From Campylobacter ureolyticus ACS-301-V-Sch3b (GTDB lineage: Bacteria; Campylobacterota; Campylobacteria; Campylobacterales; Campylobacteraceae), in contig NZ_KE340326.1 in assembly GCF_000413435.1 (NCBI RefSeq), forward strand, positions 242,604 through 306,603: a stretch of DNA of 64,000 nucleotides, given 5' to 3'. Position 1 is the stretch's first letter, and each line of letters opens with the position of its first letter. The notes under the pieces are model-generated. The model did no database searches and was not told the origin of the DNA. It saw only the letters and a list, made by a program, of their open reading frames with translations. Shown one piece after another: positions 31,140 to 39,757 of this stretch. Both the position numbers and the translations under genes were made by a program.

Positions 31140-31898
31140 ATGAAAACTATTTTAATAATAGCAGGAAGTGATAGTGGTGGTGGAGCGGGCATTCAAGCAG
31201 ACATTAAAACGGCTGAATATTTTAAAGTTTTTAGCACAACAGCCATCACAGCAGTTACTGCTCAAAATAGCCTTGGCGTAGAAGCTGTTTTTGATCTACC
31301 TACTGATTTTATACAAAAACAACTTGATGCTATTACAAAAGATTTTAAAATAAATGCCGTTAAAATAGGAATGCTCTCAAATAAAGATGTAATTGATCTA
31401 ACCTATGAGTTTATAAAAGATCTTAAAATTCCTATTATTTTAGATCCTGTTTTTATCTCAAAAGCCGGTTCAACGTTAATGAGTGATGAAAATATAAGCT
31501 ATTTAAAAAATATTTTTGAATTTGCTACGATAATAACACCAAATTTATATGAAGCAAAAAAGCTTTTTAAAACAAAACCAAATGGTGATTTTGAAGTTAT
31601 CGCACCTTGCGACACCGTTATCACAAATATAAAAAATGGTAATTTAAGCATTGATAAGCTTTATTATAAAAATGGTTTAATTAAAGAGTTTAAAACTAAA
31701 TTTATAGATAGTACAAACTTACATGGAACAGGGTGTTCGTTCTCAACTGCAATTGCTGCAAATTTAGCTCTTGGAAAAAATATAGAAGAGGCAATTTTAT
31801 TGGCTAAAAACTACATTTATAATGCTATAAAATTTGCTCCAAAATTAGGAAATGGAAAAGGTCCAATAAGACATAATCTAAATGGATTTATGTCTTAA
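31140..31898 (+). CDS. thiD: Hydroxymethylpyrimidine/phosphomethylpyrimidine kinase
   Basis: 252 residues. Phosphorylates HMP and HMP-P in thiamine synthesis; ribokinase-like fold. Seen: N-terminal IAGSDSGGGAGIQADIKT with the substrate-binding loop, AITAVTAQNSLGV, AVKIGMLS, and the C-terminal anion hole NLHGTGCSFSTAIAANLALG. AGGGG lies before the ATG, 7 bases after the FtsB-like gene. Last gene of the recA-eno-ftsB-like-thiD run. Confidence 0.95.
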   Translation: MKTILIIAGSDSGGGAGIQADIKTAEYFKVFSTTAITAVTAQNSLGVEAVFDLPTDFIQKQLDAITKDFKINAVKIGMLSNKDVIDLTYEFIKDLKIPIILDPVFISKAGSTLMSDENISYLKNIFEFATIITPNLYEAKKLFKTKPNGDFEVIAPCDTVITNIKNGNLSIDKLYYKNGLIKEFKTKFIDSTNLHGTGCSFSTAIAANLALGKNIEEAILLAKNYIYNAIKFAPKLGNGKGPIRHNLNGFMS

Positions 31899-31931
31899 AA
31901 TTTTAAAGTCTTACTACTAAATTTAATAAAT

Positions 31932-32450
31932 TTATATTACTTCTATATGTAAATTTTGCATAACCTTAAAAACCATCTCTTGCATTTTTAAATTTGGCGA
32001 TGAGGTAGCTTTTTTATCAACTAAAATTTTACTTTTTGGACTTGCAGCTTTTGCAATAATTGCATTTGATATCACGCAAATATCACTTACAAGACCACAA
32101 ATTTCAATACTCTCATAAATAAAAGGTTTATTTTCTATAAAATGCAAAAGTTCTTTTGAGGCAAAAGTTTCTTTCTCAATACAGGGGTAGTTTTTAGAAA
32201 TTTCTTTTATTTCTCCATAAATTTCATGCCCAGAAGTGCCTTTTACACAGTGTTTTATAGGAAGATGCTCGCCTTCAATTGTATTTAAATAATCATCCTC
32301 ATGAGTATCTAAAGTAAAAATAATATCATCATTTTTATACTCATTTATTTTTTCCAATATAACTTTTTCTAGTTCTTTAGCTTTTTCAAAACCCAAACTT
32401 CCACAAACAAAATCATTTTGAAAATCAACAACAACCAAAAGTCTTTTCAT
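31932..32450 (-). CDS. pncA: Nicotinamidase-like cysteine hydrolase (isochorismatase family)
   Basis: 172 residues from the ATG at 32450, chosen for AAGGAATAAAA directly upstream and because the family begins MKRLLVVVDFQNDF. The presumed triad is D9, a lysine in the middle, and C125 in ICGLVSDICV. LDTHEDDY and HLPIKHCVKGTSGHE correspond to the metal-site and PPHC.GT.G.E motifs of nicotinamidases. It would deamidate nicotinamide to nicotinate, feeding PncB at 7621. It follows modC by 56 bases on the same strand and may be read from the mod operon. Confidence 0.82.
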   Translation of the reverse strand: MKRLLVVVDFQNDFVCGSLGFEKAKELEKVILEKINEYKNDDIIFTLDTHEDDYLNTIEGEHLPIKHCVKGTSGHEIYGEIKEISKNYPCIEKETFASKELLHFIENKPFIYESIEICGLVSDICVISNAIIAKAASPKSKILVDKKATSSPNLKMQEMVFKVMQNLHIEVI

Positions 32451-32506
32451 TTTTATTCCTTTTTTCAAAAATTTATATAAATTTACCAAAATTTTATAAA
32501 CACTTC

Positions 32507-33376
32507 TTACAAAACATCTTGTTTTTCAAAAGTCTTACTTATATTTAAATTAAATGCTTTTGAGCTTATCGTTACTTCATCGCCTATTTTAAGCCCAAGA
32601 TCACTTGCCAATGCAACTTCTGTAATTTGCTGACCAACTGAAACAGTGGCTATAAAAATCGTATCAATTTTTTCTAGATTTAACAAAGTGCCTGAAAATG
32701 CAAATTTTTGACTTCCACTTGTTTTTAGTAAAATTTCTTTTGGAGTGCCCTTTTTAACAATTTTTCCATTTTTTAAAACAAACATATAATTTGCAAGTTT
32801 ATAAATTTCATTTGGATCATGGCTTACTAAAATCGTAGTTGTTTTAAACAAATCTTGAATTTTTGAAATTTCATCTTGAAGTCTAGCTCTAAGATGTGGA
32901 TCAAGTGCTGAAAGTGGCTCATCAAGAAGCAAAAGCTTAGGCTTTCTCATCATTGCCCTACCAAGCGCAACGCGTTGCTTTTGTCCCCCACTTAAATTTG
33001 TAGGATATCTATCTTTTAAACTCATAAGACCTAGCATATCTAAAAGCTTATTGCAATGATTTATATCTTTTTCTACAAACAAAAAATTATCTTTTACACT
33101 TAAATTTTCAAATAAGGCATAATCTTGAAAAACAAAACCGATTCTTCTTTTTTGTGGACTTAAAAATATCTTTTCATCTTGCCAAATTTCATCATCAACT
33201 TTTATAAAACCATTTGCTTTTTCAAGTCCAGCAAGACATCTTAAAATAGTTGTTTTGCCACTCCCACTTTCTCCGCTTAAAGATATAAAACTTCCACTTT
33301 TAAAGCTAATTTTTACATTAAGCTCCATATTTTCATTAACACCAAAAAGCTCTTTTTTTAAACTAAACTCTATCAT
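32507..33376 (-). CDS. modC: Molybdate ABC transporter ATP-binding protein
   Basis: 289 residues. Walker A SGESGSGKTT (34-43), Q loop VFQDYALF, signature LSGGQKQRVALGRAMM, Walker B LLLLDEPLSAL and switch His VSHD. The last 60 residues form a single degenerate TOBE/Mop domain (LKIGDEVTISSKA), as in ModC. The 4-base overlap with modB shows co-translation. Powers molybdate uptake, needed for the molybdopterin enzymes of anaerobic respiration. Confidence 0.93.
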   Translation of the reverse strand: MIEFSLKKELFGVNENMELNVKISFKSGSFISLSGESGSGKTTILRCLAGLEKANGFIKVDDEIWQDEKIFLSPQKRRIGFVFQDYALFENLSVKDNFLFVEKDINHCNKLLDMLGLMSLKDRYPTNLSGGQKQRVALGRAMMRKPKLLLLDEPLSALDPHLRARLQDEISKIQDLFKTTTILVSHDPNEIYKLANYMFVLKNGKIVKKGTPKEILLKTSGSQKFAFSGTLLNLEKIDTIFIATVSVGQQITEVALASDLGLKIGDEVTISSKAFNLNISKTFEKQDVL

Positions 33377-34041
33377 TTTTTAGCCTTTTGATTAAACAAA
33401 TATACACTTAAAAGCACCACAAAACTCATAACTAACATTATAAAACTATAAATATGAGCCGATTTAAAATCTAAAATTTCACTAAACTCATATATGGCTA
33501 TACTAGCTACTTTAGTCTCTCCACTTACTCCGCCCCCAACCATCAAAACTATACCAAACTCTCCAATTGTGTGAGCAAAAGTAACAACTAACGCTGTTAA
33601 AAGAGATGGTTTTATGTTTGGCAAAGCTACTTTAAAAAGTGTTGTAAATTTACTTTTTCCACTCAAATATGAAGCTTCAATAACATTCTTATTTAAACTT
33701 TCAAAGCCACTTAGAAGTGGTTGAAACATAAAAGGAAGTGAATAAATACAACTTGCAAAAACAAGTCCCCAAAAAGTAAAAACTAACTGAATTCCAAAAT
33801 GTTCATATAAAAAGCCACCTATGAAGGAATTTTTTGAAAATGCAAAGAGGATGTAAAAACCCATAACCGTAGGTGGCAAAACTAGTGGCAACGCACAAAT
33901 ACTTTGAATAAGTGGTTTAAATTTACTTTTACTTTGACTTAAATTCCAAGCAAAAGGAAGAACCACGAAAAAAAGCACTATGGTTGTGATGAAAGCTAAT
34001 TTTAAAGAAACTATAAAAGGAGTAAAATCTAACCCTTGCAT
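33373..34041 (-). CDS. modB: Molybdate ABC transporter permease
   Basis: 222 residues with about five membrane segments. The cytoplasmic EAA loop EASYLSGKSKFTTLFKVALPNIKPSL is the coupling site for ModC, and HTIGEFGIVLMVGGGV is the typical ModB signature near the C terminus. 39 bases downstream of the TOBE-domain gene and overlapping modC. Confidence 0.94.
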   Translation of the reverse strand: MQGLDFTPFIVSLKLAFITTIVLFFVVLPFAWNLSQSKSKFKPLIQSICALPLVLPPTVMGFYILFAFSKNSFIGGFLYEHFGIQLVFTFWGLVFASCIYSLPFMFQPLLSGFESLNKNVIEASYLSGKSKFTTLFKVALPNIKPSLLTALVVTFAHTIGEFGIVLMVGGGVSGETKVASIAIYEFSEILDFKSAHIYSFIMLVMSFVVLLSVYLFNQKAKK

Positions 34042-34080
34042 AATTTTATCCTTAAATTTAAACTTTTAAATTTCATTAGC

Positions 34081-34467
34081 TCACACCACAAACATATCTG
34101 TTGCTTTTATTAAAAAAGTAGCCTCATCGCCACTTTTTAAATTCAGTCTTTTGGCTGAGTTTGTAGTTATTAAACTTATTATCTCAACATTGCTACTTTT
34201 ATAAATGCCACAAATTTTAGTTAAAATTTCACCCATTTCAACCAAATTTATAATTACTTTTATTTGATTTGAATAGCTTAAAGTATCACATTTGCCAACC
34301 AAAACTGCAACAACGCTTTCTTTAAAGCCTATCTCAATCTCATCACCTATATCAAAATCAGCGCTTAACATTACAAGACTAAGATTTCCTATACAAGAAT
34401 CTAAAAAGAGATGGGATAAGTCCCCACACTCTTTTATATTAGTAACTTTTGCTTTTATTTTATTCAT
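34081..34467 (-). CDS. Divergent two-domain TOBE/Mop (molbindin-like) protein
   Basis: 128 residues made of two weakly similar Mop-like halves. The second half is clearer: ISLITTNSAKRLNLKSGDEATFLIKATDMFVV matches the I.S.ITT.SV..L.LK.GDEV.A.IKAT.V pattern that binds molybdate at subunit interfaces. There is no helix-turn-helix, so it is not a full ModE. It lies between modA and modB, two bases after modA. Likely an intracellular molybdate store or sensor; the C. jejuni mod locus has, by recollection, a gene of this type at the same place. Confidence 0.8.
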   Translation of the reverse strand: MNKIKAKVTNIKECGDLSHLFLDSCIGNLSLVMLSADFDIGDEIEIGFKESVVAVLVGKCDTLSYSNQIKVIINLVEMGEILTKICGIYKSSNVEIISLITTNSAKRLNLKSGDEATFLIKATDMFVV

Positions 34468-34469
34468 TT

Positions 34470-35207
34470 TTATTCATAGCCAAACTCGGCAAATATAGCT
34501 TTTGCTCTATCGCTTTGAATAAACTCAAAAAACTCTTTTGCCAACTTATCGTTTTCATGTCCTTTTAATAAAATCATACCTTGATCAAGTGGTGCATAAA
34601 GTGCTCTATCAACTTCTACAAAATTTTCATCTTTTTTATACTTATCTTTTCCAACCAAGCCTGATTTTGGGATAAAACCTATATCAGCTGCACCTGAAAT
34701 AACATGTGGCATAACACCTGATATGCTTTGTGCATAGACAAGTTTTTTCTCTATATCATTGTAAATTCCAGCATTTTCAAATGCTTCTTTTGCTGCAATT
34801 CCATAAGGTGCGGTTTTTGTATTGCCAACTGAGATTTTTTCTATACTTTTATCTTTTAAAAGATTCATAACGTCGCTTAAATCTCTTTTTTTATCACTAA
34901 ATGCAACTAAAACACCTCTTGTGTAAGGAACCACTTGGCCACTTGCACTAAAACCTTTTTCGTTTAAGTCATTTGCAAATTTCATATTTGCCGCCATAAA
35001 AATAGCATAGTCTGCACCTGCTTGAATTTTTGCACTAAGCTGGCCGCTACTTCCAAGATCTGCTACAACATTATCGCTTTTTCTATCTTTTAAAAACTCT
35101 ATTTTTAGTTCCTCAAAAACATAGCCGATATTTGCCGCAGCAGCTATTTTAATCTCAGCTGCACTTAAAATACAAACACTAAAAGCTAACGCTAAAAATT
35201 TTTTCAC
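34470..35207 (-). CDS. modA: Molybdate-binding periplasmic protein
   Basis: 245 residues with signal peptide (MKKFLALAFSVCILSAAE). Solute-binding fold type II: IKIAAAANIGYVFEEL at the N terminus, SSGQLSAKIQAGADYAIFMAAN binding the oxyanion, and VGNTKTAPYGIAAKEAFENAGIY. The start codon is GTG with AAGGATAGAG upstream. 62 bases after the double-Mop gene. Molybdate is more likely than tungstate from the overall ModA pattern, though the sequence cannot exclude tungstate. Confidence 0.93.
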   Translation of the reverse strand: MKKFLALAFSVCILSAAEIKIAAAANIGYVFEELKIEFLKDRKSDNVVADLGSSGQLSAKIQAGADYAIFMAANMKFANDLNEKGFSASGQVVPYTRGVLVAFSDKKRDLSDVMNLLKDKSIEKISVGNTKTAPYGIAAKEAFENAGIYNDIEKKLVYAQSISGVMPHVISGAADIGFIPKSGLVGKDKYKKDENFVEVDRALYAPLDQGMILLKGHENDKLAKEFFEFIQSDRAKAIFAEFGYE

Positions 35208-35269
35208 CTCTATCCTTTTTTATTAGATATTAAAATTTTTGTAAAATTTACAAACAAACTAGTTATATT

Positions 35270-35689
35270 TTACTCCACGCCAACCATAACTTCGCTTGAT
35301 TTTATGATAGCACTTGCCTCATCACCTACTTTTAAATCAAGTTTTTTAACTGAGTTTAAAGTAATAATTCCTGTTATTATCTCACCATCGCCCAAATCAA
35401 GGCAAACCTCTGCATTAACTTCACCTTTTTTAATTGAAACAATTTTTCCTTTTAATACATTTCTAGCACTGATTTTAAGCTCACCCAAACCAAACATTAT
35501 CGAACTTGATTTAATGATGGCAAAAACTTCATCGCCTAATTTTAGATTTAGATTTGAAACTGAATTTTTTGTGATGATAGATGTTATCTTTGTGCCATTT
35601 GATAGCTTTAAAACAACTTCTTCATTAACAGCTCCAGGAGTTAAACTTTCAACTTTGCATTTAAGTATATTTCTAGCACTAATTTTCAT
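35270..35689 (-). CDS. Double-Mop molbindin (ModE C-terminal-like, no DNA-binding domain)
   Basis: 139 residues that are two tandem Mop domains, about 1-68 and 71-139, each starting KISARN(I/V)LK and ending (I/V)IKSS.(I/V)M. This is the di-Mop arrangement of molbindins and of the ModE C terminus, without any helix-turn-helix. First gene of the minus-strand mod operon. It should bind molybdate in the cytoplasm for storage or homeostasis; a regulatory role would need a partner. Confidence 0.88.
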   Translation of the reverse strand: MKISARNILKCKVESLTPGAVNEEVVLKLSNGTKITSIITKNSVSNLNLKLGDEVFAIIKSSSIMFGLGELKISARNVLKGKIVSIKKGEVNAEVCLDLGDGEIITGIITLNSVKKLDLKVGDEASAIIKSSEVMVGVE

Positions 35690-35765
35690 CTTAAATTCCT
35701 TTTTAAACTTAAAATTTATTTAAGTTAGTTTAGCCAAAATCATCTTAACTTTAAATTAAAAATTG

Positions 35766-35771
35766 ATTATA
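35766..35771 (-). promoter_or_regulatory. -10 element of the mod operon
   Basis: TATAAT on the minus strand, 76 bases upstream of the double-Mop ATG. The roughly 70-base leader contains a 6-base inverted repeat (AAGTTA ... TAACTT) whose meaning is unclear. Confidence 0.45.
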
Positions 35772-35843
35772 TTTAAGTAAATTTAAACTTTTTAGATGAA
35801 ATTTTAGTTAAATTATAAAAAATAAAACAAGGAGGTTTTAAAA

Positions 35844-37322
35844 TTATTTTTTATATTTTATACTTAGAAGTCCGCCCATTGCAGCTTTATACAGCATATC
35901 AATATTTTCTTTTGTATTATCAAGAGAGTCTTTAATTAAAATATTTCTTCCTAAATTCATCTCATCAGTCACTCCAATATATCCTAAAAATGTTGTGAAT
36001 GTATCTAAAGACGAACCATATTTATCAATAACTTTAACTCCATTTATACTATCATCTAATATCATAAAAAGCATTTTTGAATTTTCTATTTTCTTGCTAT
36101 CAACTCCATTGGCAACCATATAAGGCATTAAATGATCATTTTGTATTACGATAATAGTATTTTTAGAGTATTTTGACGATCTTATTTTATTTATAAACTC
36201 ACCTAGTAAAAAATCTGTGCATTTAACTGCATTTAACATTTCATTTGAAGATAAACCTAATAGCTCATTGCACTTCTTTGATACAAATCCATCTGGTACA
36301 TGCATACTTACATTTAAAATAACTTGCAAAAATTTATCTTTTCTTTCAGACATTTTGATAAAGTCTTTAAATGCAAAATTAAAAAGCTCATCATCATCAA
36401 CACCCCAAGAGTTAATATTTTTAGCGCCTCTTTTTATAAGCTCATTTTTACCATACATTTCATCATAGTTTCTACTTTTTAAAAACATATCTGTATTTTG
36501 AAAGCCTAAATCCGCTCCTTTTATAAAATATGTATGATATCCTAACTTTTGCAAAAAATCAGGAGCGCAAATTATATTTGATTTTGGGAATTTTGGTTTA
36601 GCGTTTTCTAGATTAAAATTACCGTCATCTTTTTTCTTTCCATATTTTGTTAAAAAATAAGGCAATCCACATTGGCTAGCAAATAATCCCTCAATTGTTA
36701 TGCCAGCACCTTGAGGAATTTGATTTATATTTATAAAATCTAGCCTATTATCAAAAGAGTTTAAATTTGGAGTAAGTTCTTTGTAATTTGTGGTAAAGCT
36801 TCTACTAAAACTTTCTAAGTAAATATAAACTATATTTTTATTAAAATTAGCATTAAATATTTTTGGTTTTGAGAGTGATTTTTCTAAATTTTCACTAACT
36901 TTTGGATGAAATTGTGGATTTAAAAATTGATAAATTTCTATAATGGACTTTGTAAGAGGATTAAAATATATAGCTAAACAGATGAAAAAAAGGCAATACA
37001 CTTCTGCAAATCTCAAATGTTTGCCATAAAAAGATATTTTTTTATATAAAATAATACAAAATAAAACAATAGCCAATATAAACAATAAAACTAACGCTAT
37101 ACTCTTCCAAAAAGTTGCTATTGGAGTACCAGCTAGACTAATTAATATTATGTTCACAATAGAAATATTTAAAAAATTTCCAGTATAGTGATATAAAAGA
37201 TAATTAAATAAGGTTATTAATAAAAATATAAATGAAAAAAATATACCAAAAATTATAAAAATTCTAGATTTTGTAAAAAATAAAAGAAATAAAAACAGTG
37301 TAAAAAATAGTATAGAATACAT
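35844..37322 (-). CDS. OpgB/LtaS-like membrane phosphoglycerol transferase
   Basis: 492 residues. Four hydrophobic segments in the first 125 residues, then a periplasmic alkaline-phosphatase-superfamily domain. Metal and nucleophile motifs: YIYLESFSRS with E170, and GAGITIEGLFASQCGLP with the presumed nucleophile T209, very close to the OpgB/MdoB motif. QNDHLMPY carries the C-terminal metal His. Such enzymes move phosphoglycerol (or phosphoethanolamine) from lipid to periplasmic glycans. No Shine-Dalgarno is visible before the ATG, which lies only 9 bases beyond the pilin terminator; expression may depend on read-through, or the true start may lie downstream. Confidence 0.82.
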   Translation of the reverse strand: MYSILFFTLFLFLLFFTKSRIFIIFGIFFSFIFLLITLFNYLLYHYTGNFLNISIVNIILISLAGTPIATFWKSIALVLLFILAIVLFCIILYKKISFYGKHLRFAEVYCLFFICLAIYFNPLTKSIIEIYQFLNPQFHPKVSENLEKSLSKPKIFNANFNKNIVYIYLESFSRSFTTNYKELTPNLNSFDNRLDFININQIPQGAGITIEGLFASQCGLPYFLTKYGKKKDDGNFNLENAKPKFPKSNIICAPDFLQKLGYHTYFIKGADLGFQNTDMFLKSRNYDEMYGKNELIKRGAKNINSWGVDDDELFNFAFKDFIKMSERKDKFLQVILNVSMHVPDGFVSKKCNELLGLSSNEMLNAVKCTDFLLGEFINKIRSSKYSKNTIIVIQNDHLMPYMVANGVDSKKIENSKMLFMILDDSINGVKVIDKYGSSLDTFTTFLGYIGVTDEMNLGRNILIKDSLDNTKENIDMLYKAAMGGLLSIKYKK

Positions 37323-37331
37323 ATAAATAAA

Positions 37332-37357
37332 AAAAGCCCTAAAAACTTAGGGCTTTT
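37332..37357 (-). terminator. Rho-independent terminator of the pilin-like gene
   Basis: Perfect 11-base stem (AAAAGCCCTAA / TTAGGGCTTTT) with a 4-base loop. On the minus strand it is followed by a T-rich run (TTTATTTAT), so it ends the pilin transcript. Confidence 0.85.
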
Positions 37358-37381
37358 GTTAGATTGGTAATTAATAAAATA

Positions 37382-37945
37382 TTACCATTTAACTCCAACA
37401 CCGCTTATAGCTACTTCACCCTCGTCTGAATCGTCATCTTGATACACAGCATCTTTTGTTGCTGTTGCAGCTGACACAAGCTTGCTATAACCAAATTTTC
37501 CTTTTATTAGTTTTTGAACTGAACCGTTGTTTAAAACTTTTTGGCAAACTGCTGCACCCTTATCATCGCCCTCTTCAACTTTTAAAAATGCTGGTTTGTT
37601 TGTAGTAGCAGCATAGTCTGTAAGAGTAAGCTTTAAGCACTTTTTACCTGCTGCAGCTATTTGTCCTTCTGGACTAGCTGTTAATCTACCAGTTGTTGCA
37701 TCCGCAGTTCCTGCTTTTGCTGCTAGAAACTGAACATTACTCATATCAGCAAAATTCTTAGCAAATTTAGCTTGTGAAGTATAGTATGAACCCAAGTCAC
37801 TTATAAATGTTGTAAGATTTGTAGCTGCTTTTGCAACTTCTGCATCATCTCTTGTAGCTGCTAGTCTTGGGATAGCAACTGCTGCTAAAATACCTAAAAT
37901 TACGATCACGAAGATCAACTCAATCATTGTAAAACCTTTTTTCAT
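37382..37945 (-). CDS. Type IV pilin-like protein
   Basis: 187 residues. The type III (class A) prepilin signal MKKG/FTMIELIFVIVILGILAAVAIP is complete: cleavage after G4, Phe at +1 and Glu at +5. The C-terminal part is Ala-rich and has two cysteines, C103 and C134, that could form the D-region disulfide. AAGGAGAAAG precedes the ATG. It has a strong extended -10 promoter and a strong terminator, so it is a one-gene unit. No other pilus or type II secretion gene is nearby. It could be a major pilin or a competence pseudopilin; base composition is richer in GC than its neighbours. Confidence 0.9.
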   Translation of the reverse strand: MKKGFTMIELIFVIVILGILAAVAIPRLAATRDDAEVAKAATNLTTFISDLGSYYTSQAKFAKNFADMSNVQFLAAKAGTADATTGRLTASPEGQIAAAGKKCLKLTLTDYAATTNKPAFLKVEEGDDKGAAVCQKVLNNGSVQKLIKGKFGYSKLVSAATATKDAVYQDDDSDEGEVAISGVGVKW

Positions 37946-38002
37946 GGCTTTCTCCTTAAATTGTATTTCACTTTACATACCCTTATGTAAAATGTTGAGA
38001 GA

Positions 38003-38011
38003 ATTATAACA
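38003..38011 (-). promoter_or_regulatory. Extended -10 promoter of the pilin-like gene
   Basis: TGTTATAAT on the minus strand, a perfect TATAAT with the TGN extension, giving a leader of about 50 bases before the ATG at 37945. Confidence 0.6.
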
Positions 38012-38219
38012 AGTTTTTATCTTAAATGCAAATTTTAATACAAAAGTCCCTAAATATGGCGGTTTAAAATTTTTCATTTATTTTAAATTTGCAAAAATTT
38101 CTAAAAATTCATAAATTTTTCAAGCACTAAAATCTCTTTTTTATCAAAAATAGTGCGAATATGTTTGGTGGTAATAATATATACCAATAAATTTGCAAAT
38201 AAGCTAAAATCCACACAAT

Positions 38220-38249
38220 AAAAGCCAAAATTTTTAAATTTCAGCTTTT
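38220..38249 (-). terminator. Possible nusA terminator
   Basis: Imperfect stem AAAAGC..AAATTT / AAATTT..GCTTTT with a two-base internal mismatch, 20 bases after the nusA stop on the minus strand and followed by TATTG. Confidence 0.35.
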
Positions 38250-38269
38250 AAATTTTATAAATTTATTAT

Positions 38270-39355
38270 TTATCCAAAAAGTGATTTTAGATCTTTTACC
38301 AAGTCTTTATTATCATCAGCTGTTTGTTTGCCATTTTCAACAAGTTGTATTTCAAGTCCTGTTATCATTGAAGCTAAGCGGATATTAATACCATCTTTTC
38401 CTATAGCTTTACTTTTTTGATCGCTGTTTAAATGAACCATTGCTTTATTGCCATCTATTCTAACTGAGCTAATTATCGCAGGTGCCATGGCGCGAGAGAG
38501 CATTATTTCAGGCTGAGATGAATACTCTATAACATCGATATTTTCATTTTTTATCTCTTTGCTTACTGCATCTATTCTTACACCTTTTACGCCAACTGTT
38601 GCGCCTATTGGATCAATATTTGGAGATATAGAAGATAGCGCTACTTTTGCTCTTCGTCCTGGAATTCTTGCACTTGCTTTTACTATAACGCTTCCATCTT
38701 GAATTTCTGGAACTTGTGATTTTAGAAGTGCTTCTAAAAATTTCGGACTTGTTCTTGAAATTTCAATTCTAACGCCTCTTTTTTTATCTATAAAAACTTT
38801 TCTTATAACTGCTCTTACAACATCACCTACTTTAAATTTTTCATCTTTTATTCTGTTTTTTCTAGGCATAAAAGCTCTTAAATCATCAAATTCTATATAA
38901 GTAGTTTCCTCATCATCTATAAAAACAACATTCCCAAAAATTAAACTATCTACTTTTTGACTATATTTTTCATAAGCTTTTTCTTCTAAAAGCTTTTCTA
39001 TATGATAATTTAGCTCTTTTGCTAAATTTGCAGATGCGGTGCGGCCATAATTTTCTATATCTATTTGTGAGCTTAGCTCATCGCCTACTTCAGCACTATT
39101 ATCTATCTTTTTAGCTTCACTTAATGAAACAGTGTGCGAGTCGCCTTTATACTCACTATCTGCTACTATTAAAATTTTTTGAAAAAGATCTATTTTTTTA
39201 GAAGTTTCGTTAAAAACAGCGTCATATTCATAATTTTCTCCAAACATTCTTTTAGCTGTATTTATAAATGCAGTTTGAACTGTTTCTTTTACATCTTTTA
39301 TCTCTAAATTTTTTTCATTTGCGATTGATTCGATTATATCGCCTATTTTTTCCAT
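38270..39355 (-). CDS. nusA: Transcription termination/antitermination factor NusA
   Basis: 361 residues: N-terminal RNA-polymerase-binding domain (about 1-125), S1 domain (about 130-200, with SLIFGNVVFIDDEE), and two KH domains (ARIPGRRAKVALSS; MVHLNSDQKSKAIGKDGINIRLA with the GxxG loop). It lacks the C-terminal acidic repeats of E. coli NusA, which is normal outside gammaproteobacteria. Divergent from the HP0268-like gene and miaB, as in C. jejuni by recollection. Confidence 0.96.
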   Translation of the reverse strand: MEKIGDIIESIANEKNLEIKDVKETVQTAFINTAKRMFGENYEYDAVFNETSKKIDLFQKILIVADSEYKGDSHTVSLSEAKKIDNSAEVGDELSSQIDIENYGRTASANLAKELNYHIEKLLEEKAYEKYSQKVDSLIFGNVVFIDDEETTYIEFDDLRAFMPRKNRIKDEKFKVGDVVRAVIRKVFIDKKRGVRIEISRTSPKFLEALLKSQVPEIQDGSVIVKASARIPGRRAKVALSSISPNIDPIGATVGVKGVRIDAVSKEIKNENIDVIEYSSQPEIMLSRAMAPAIISSVRIDGNKAMVHLNSDQKSKAIGKDGINIRLASMITGLEIQLVENGKQTADDNKDLVKDLKSLFG

Positions 39356-39409
39356 ATTTTTCCTTTTTTAACACTGATATTTTTTTGATTTAAATTTGAA
39401 AGGATTGTA

Positions 39410-39415
39410 ATTATA
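39410..39415 (-). promoter_or_regulatory. -10 element of nusA
   Basis: TATAAT on the minus strand, 55 bases before the nusA ATG. Confidence 0.5.
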
Positions 39416-39462
39416 CTATTTTTACTCTTTTGTTTTGTTTAAACGAAATTTTACATAAAATT

Positions 39463-39471
39463 TGATATACT
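39463..39471 (+). promoter_or_regulatory. Extended -10 promoter of the HP0268-like gene
   Basis: TGATATACT, extended -10, 43 bases before the ATG at 39515. Confidence 0.5.
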
Positions 39472-39514
39472 CACAAATTCAAAATAGTAAAGGCAAAAAG
39501 TAAAAGGAGTTAAA

Positions 39515-39757
39515 ATGGAGTTAAAAATAGCAAGAAGCGAGCTAAGCAAAGCTCCTAATAATATATCTTTAAGTGATATTGAAAAAGAAGTCGCCAAAAC
39601 AGGTCAAAGGATATTTTATTTTGATAGAGAAAATCAACACAAAGACTTAATCGCTTTAATAGAGCATTTTAAGAAAAAAAATATGAGCGCATATCTAAGA
39701 ACTGTAAAGTATGGTCTTGATGAGAATGAATTTATGTATGAGGTTCATATACTTTGA
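39515..39757 (+). CDS. HP0268-like small protein (nuclease family)
   Basis: 80 residues. Resembles Helicobacter pylori HP0268, a small alpha/beta protein with reported nicking nuclease and ribonuclease activity; the order HP0268-like, miaB, DUF374 is the same as HP0268-HP0269-HP0270. Visible: an N-terminal strand [10 protein letters not shown], an acidic helix [30 protein letters not shown] and a final strand. AAAAGGAG lies before the ATG. The last codons overlap the TTG start of miaB. Activity in this organism is inferred only. Confidence 0.78.
   Translation: MELKIARSELSKAPNNISLSDIEKEVAKTGQRIFYFDRENQHKDLIALIEHFKKKNMSAYLRTVKYGLDENEFMYEVHIL

Larger units (their letters stand above)
37946..38269. 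other. Intergenic region, pilin promoter and nusA 3' region
   Basis: 324 bases between nusA and the pilin-like gene. It holds the pilin promoter (38003-38011), a possible nusA terminator (38220-38249) and two unexplained inverted repeats: GCACTA / TAGTGC at 38124-38156 and TTGGT / ACCAA at 38165-38187. I see no convincing open frame on either strand. Confidence 0.5.

Noticed and set aside
35823..35846. Hairpin AAAAC / GTTTT with a CCTCCTT loop on the minus strand after the OpgB-like gene, like a C/U-rich targeting loop
   Set aside because: The stem is only five A/T-rich pairs; the loop could mimic anti-Shine-Dalgarno by chance. On the plus strand it is an AAGGAGG with no gene behind it.
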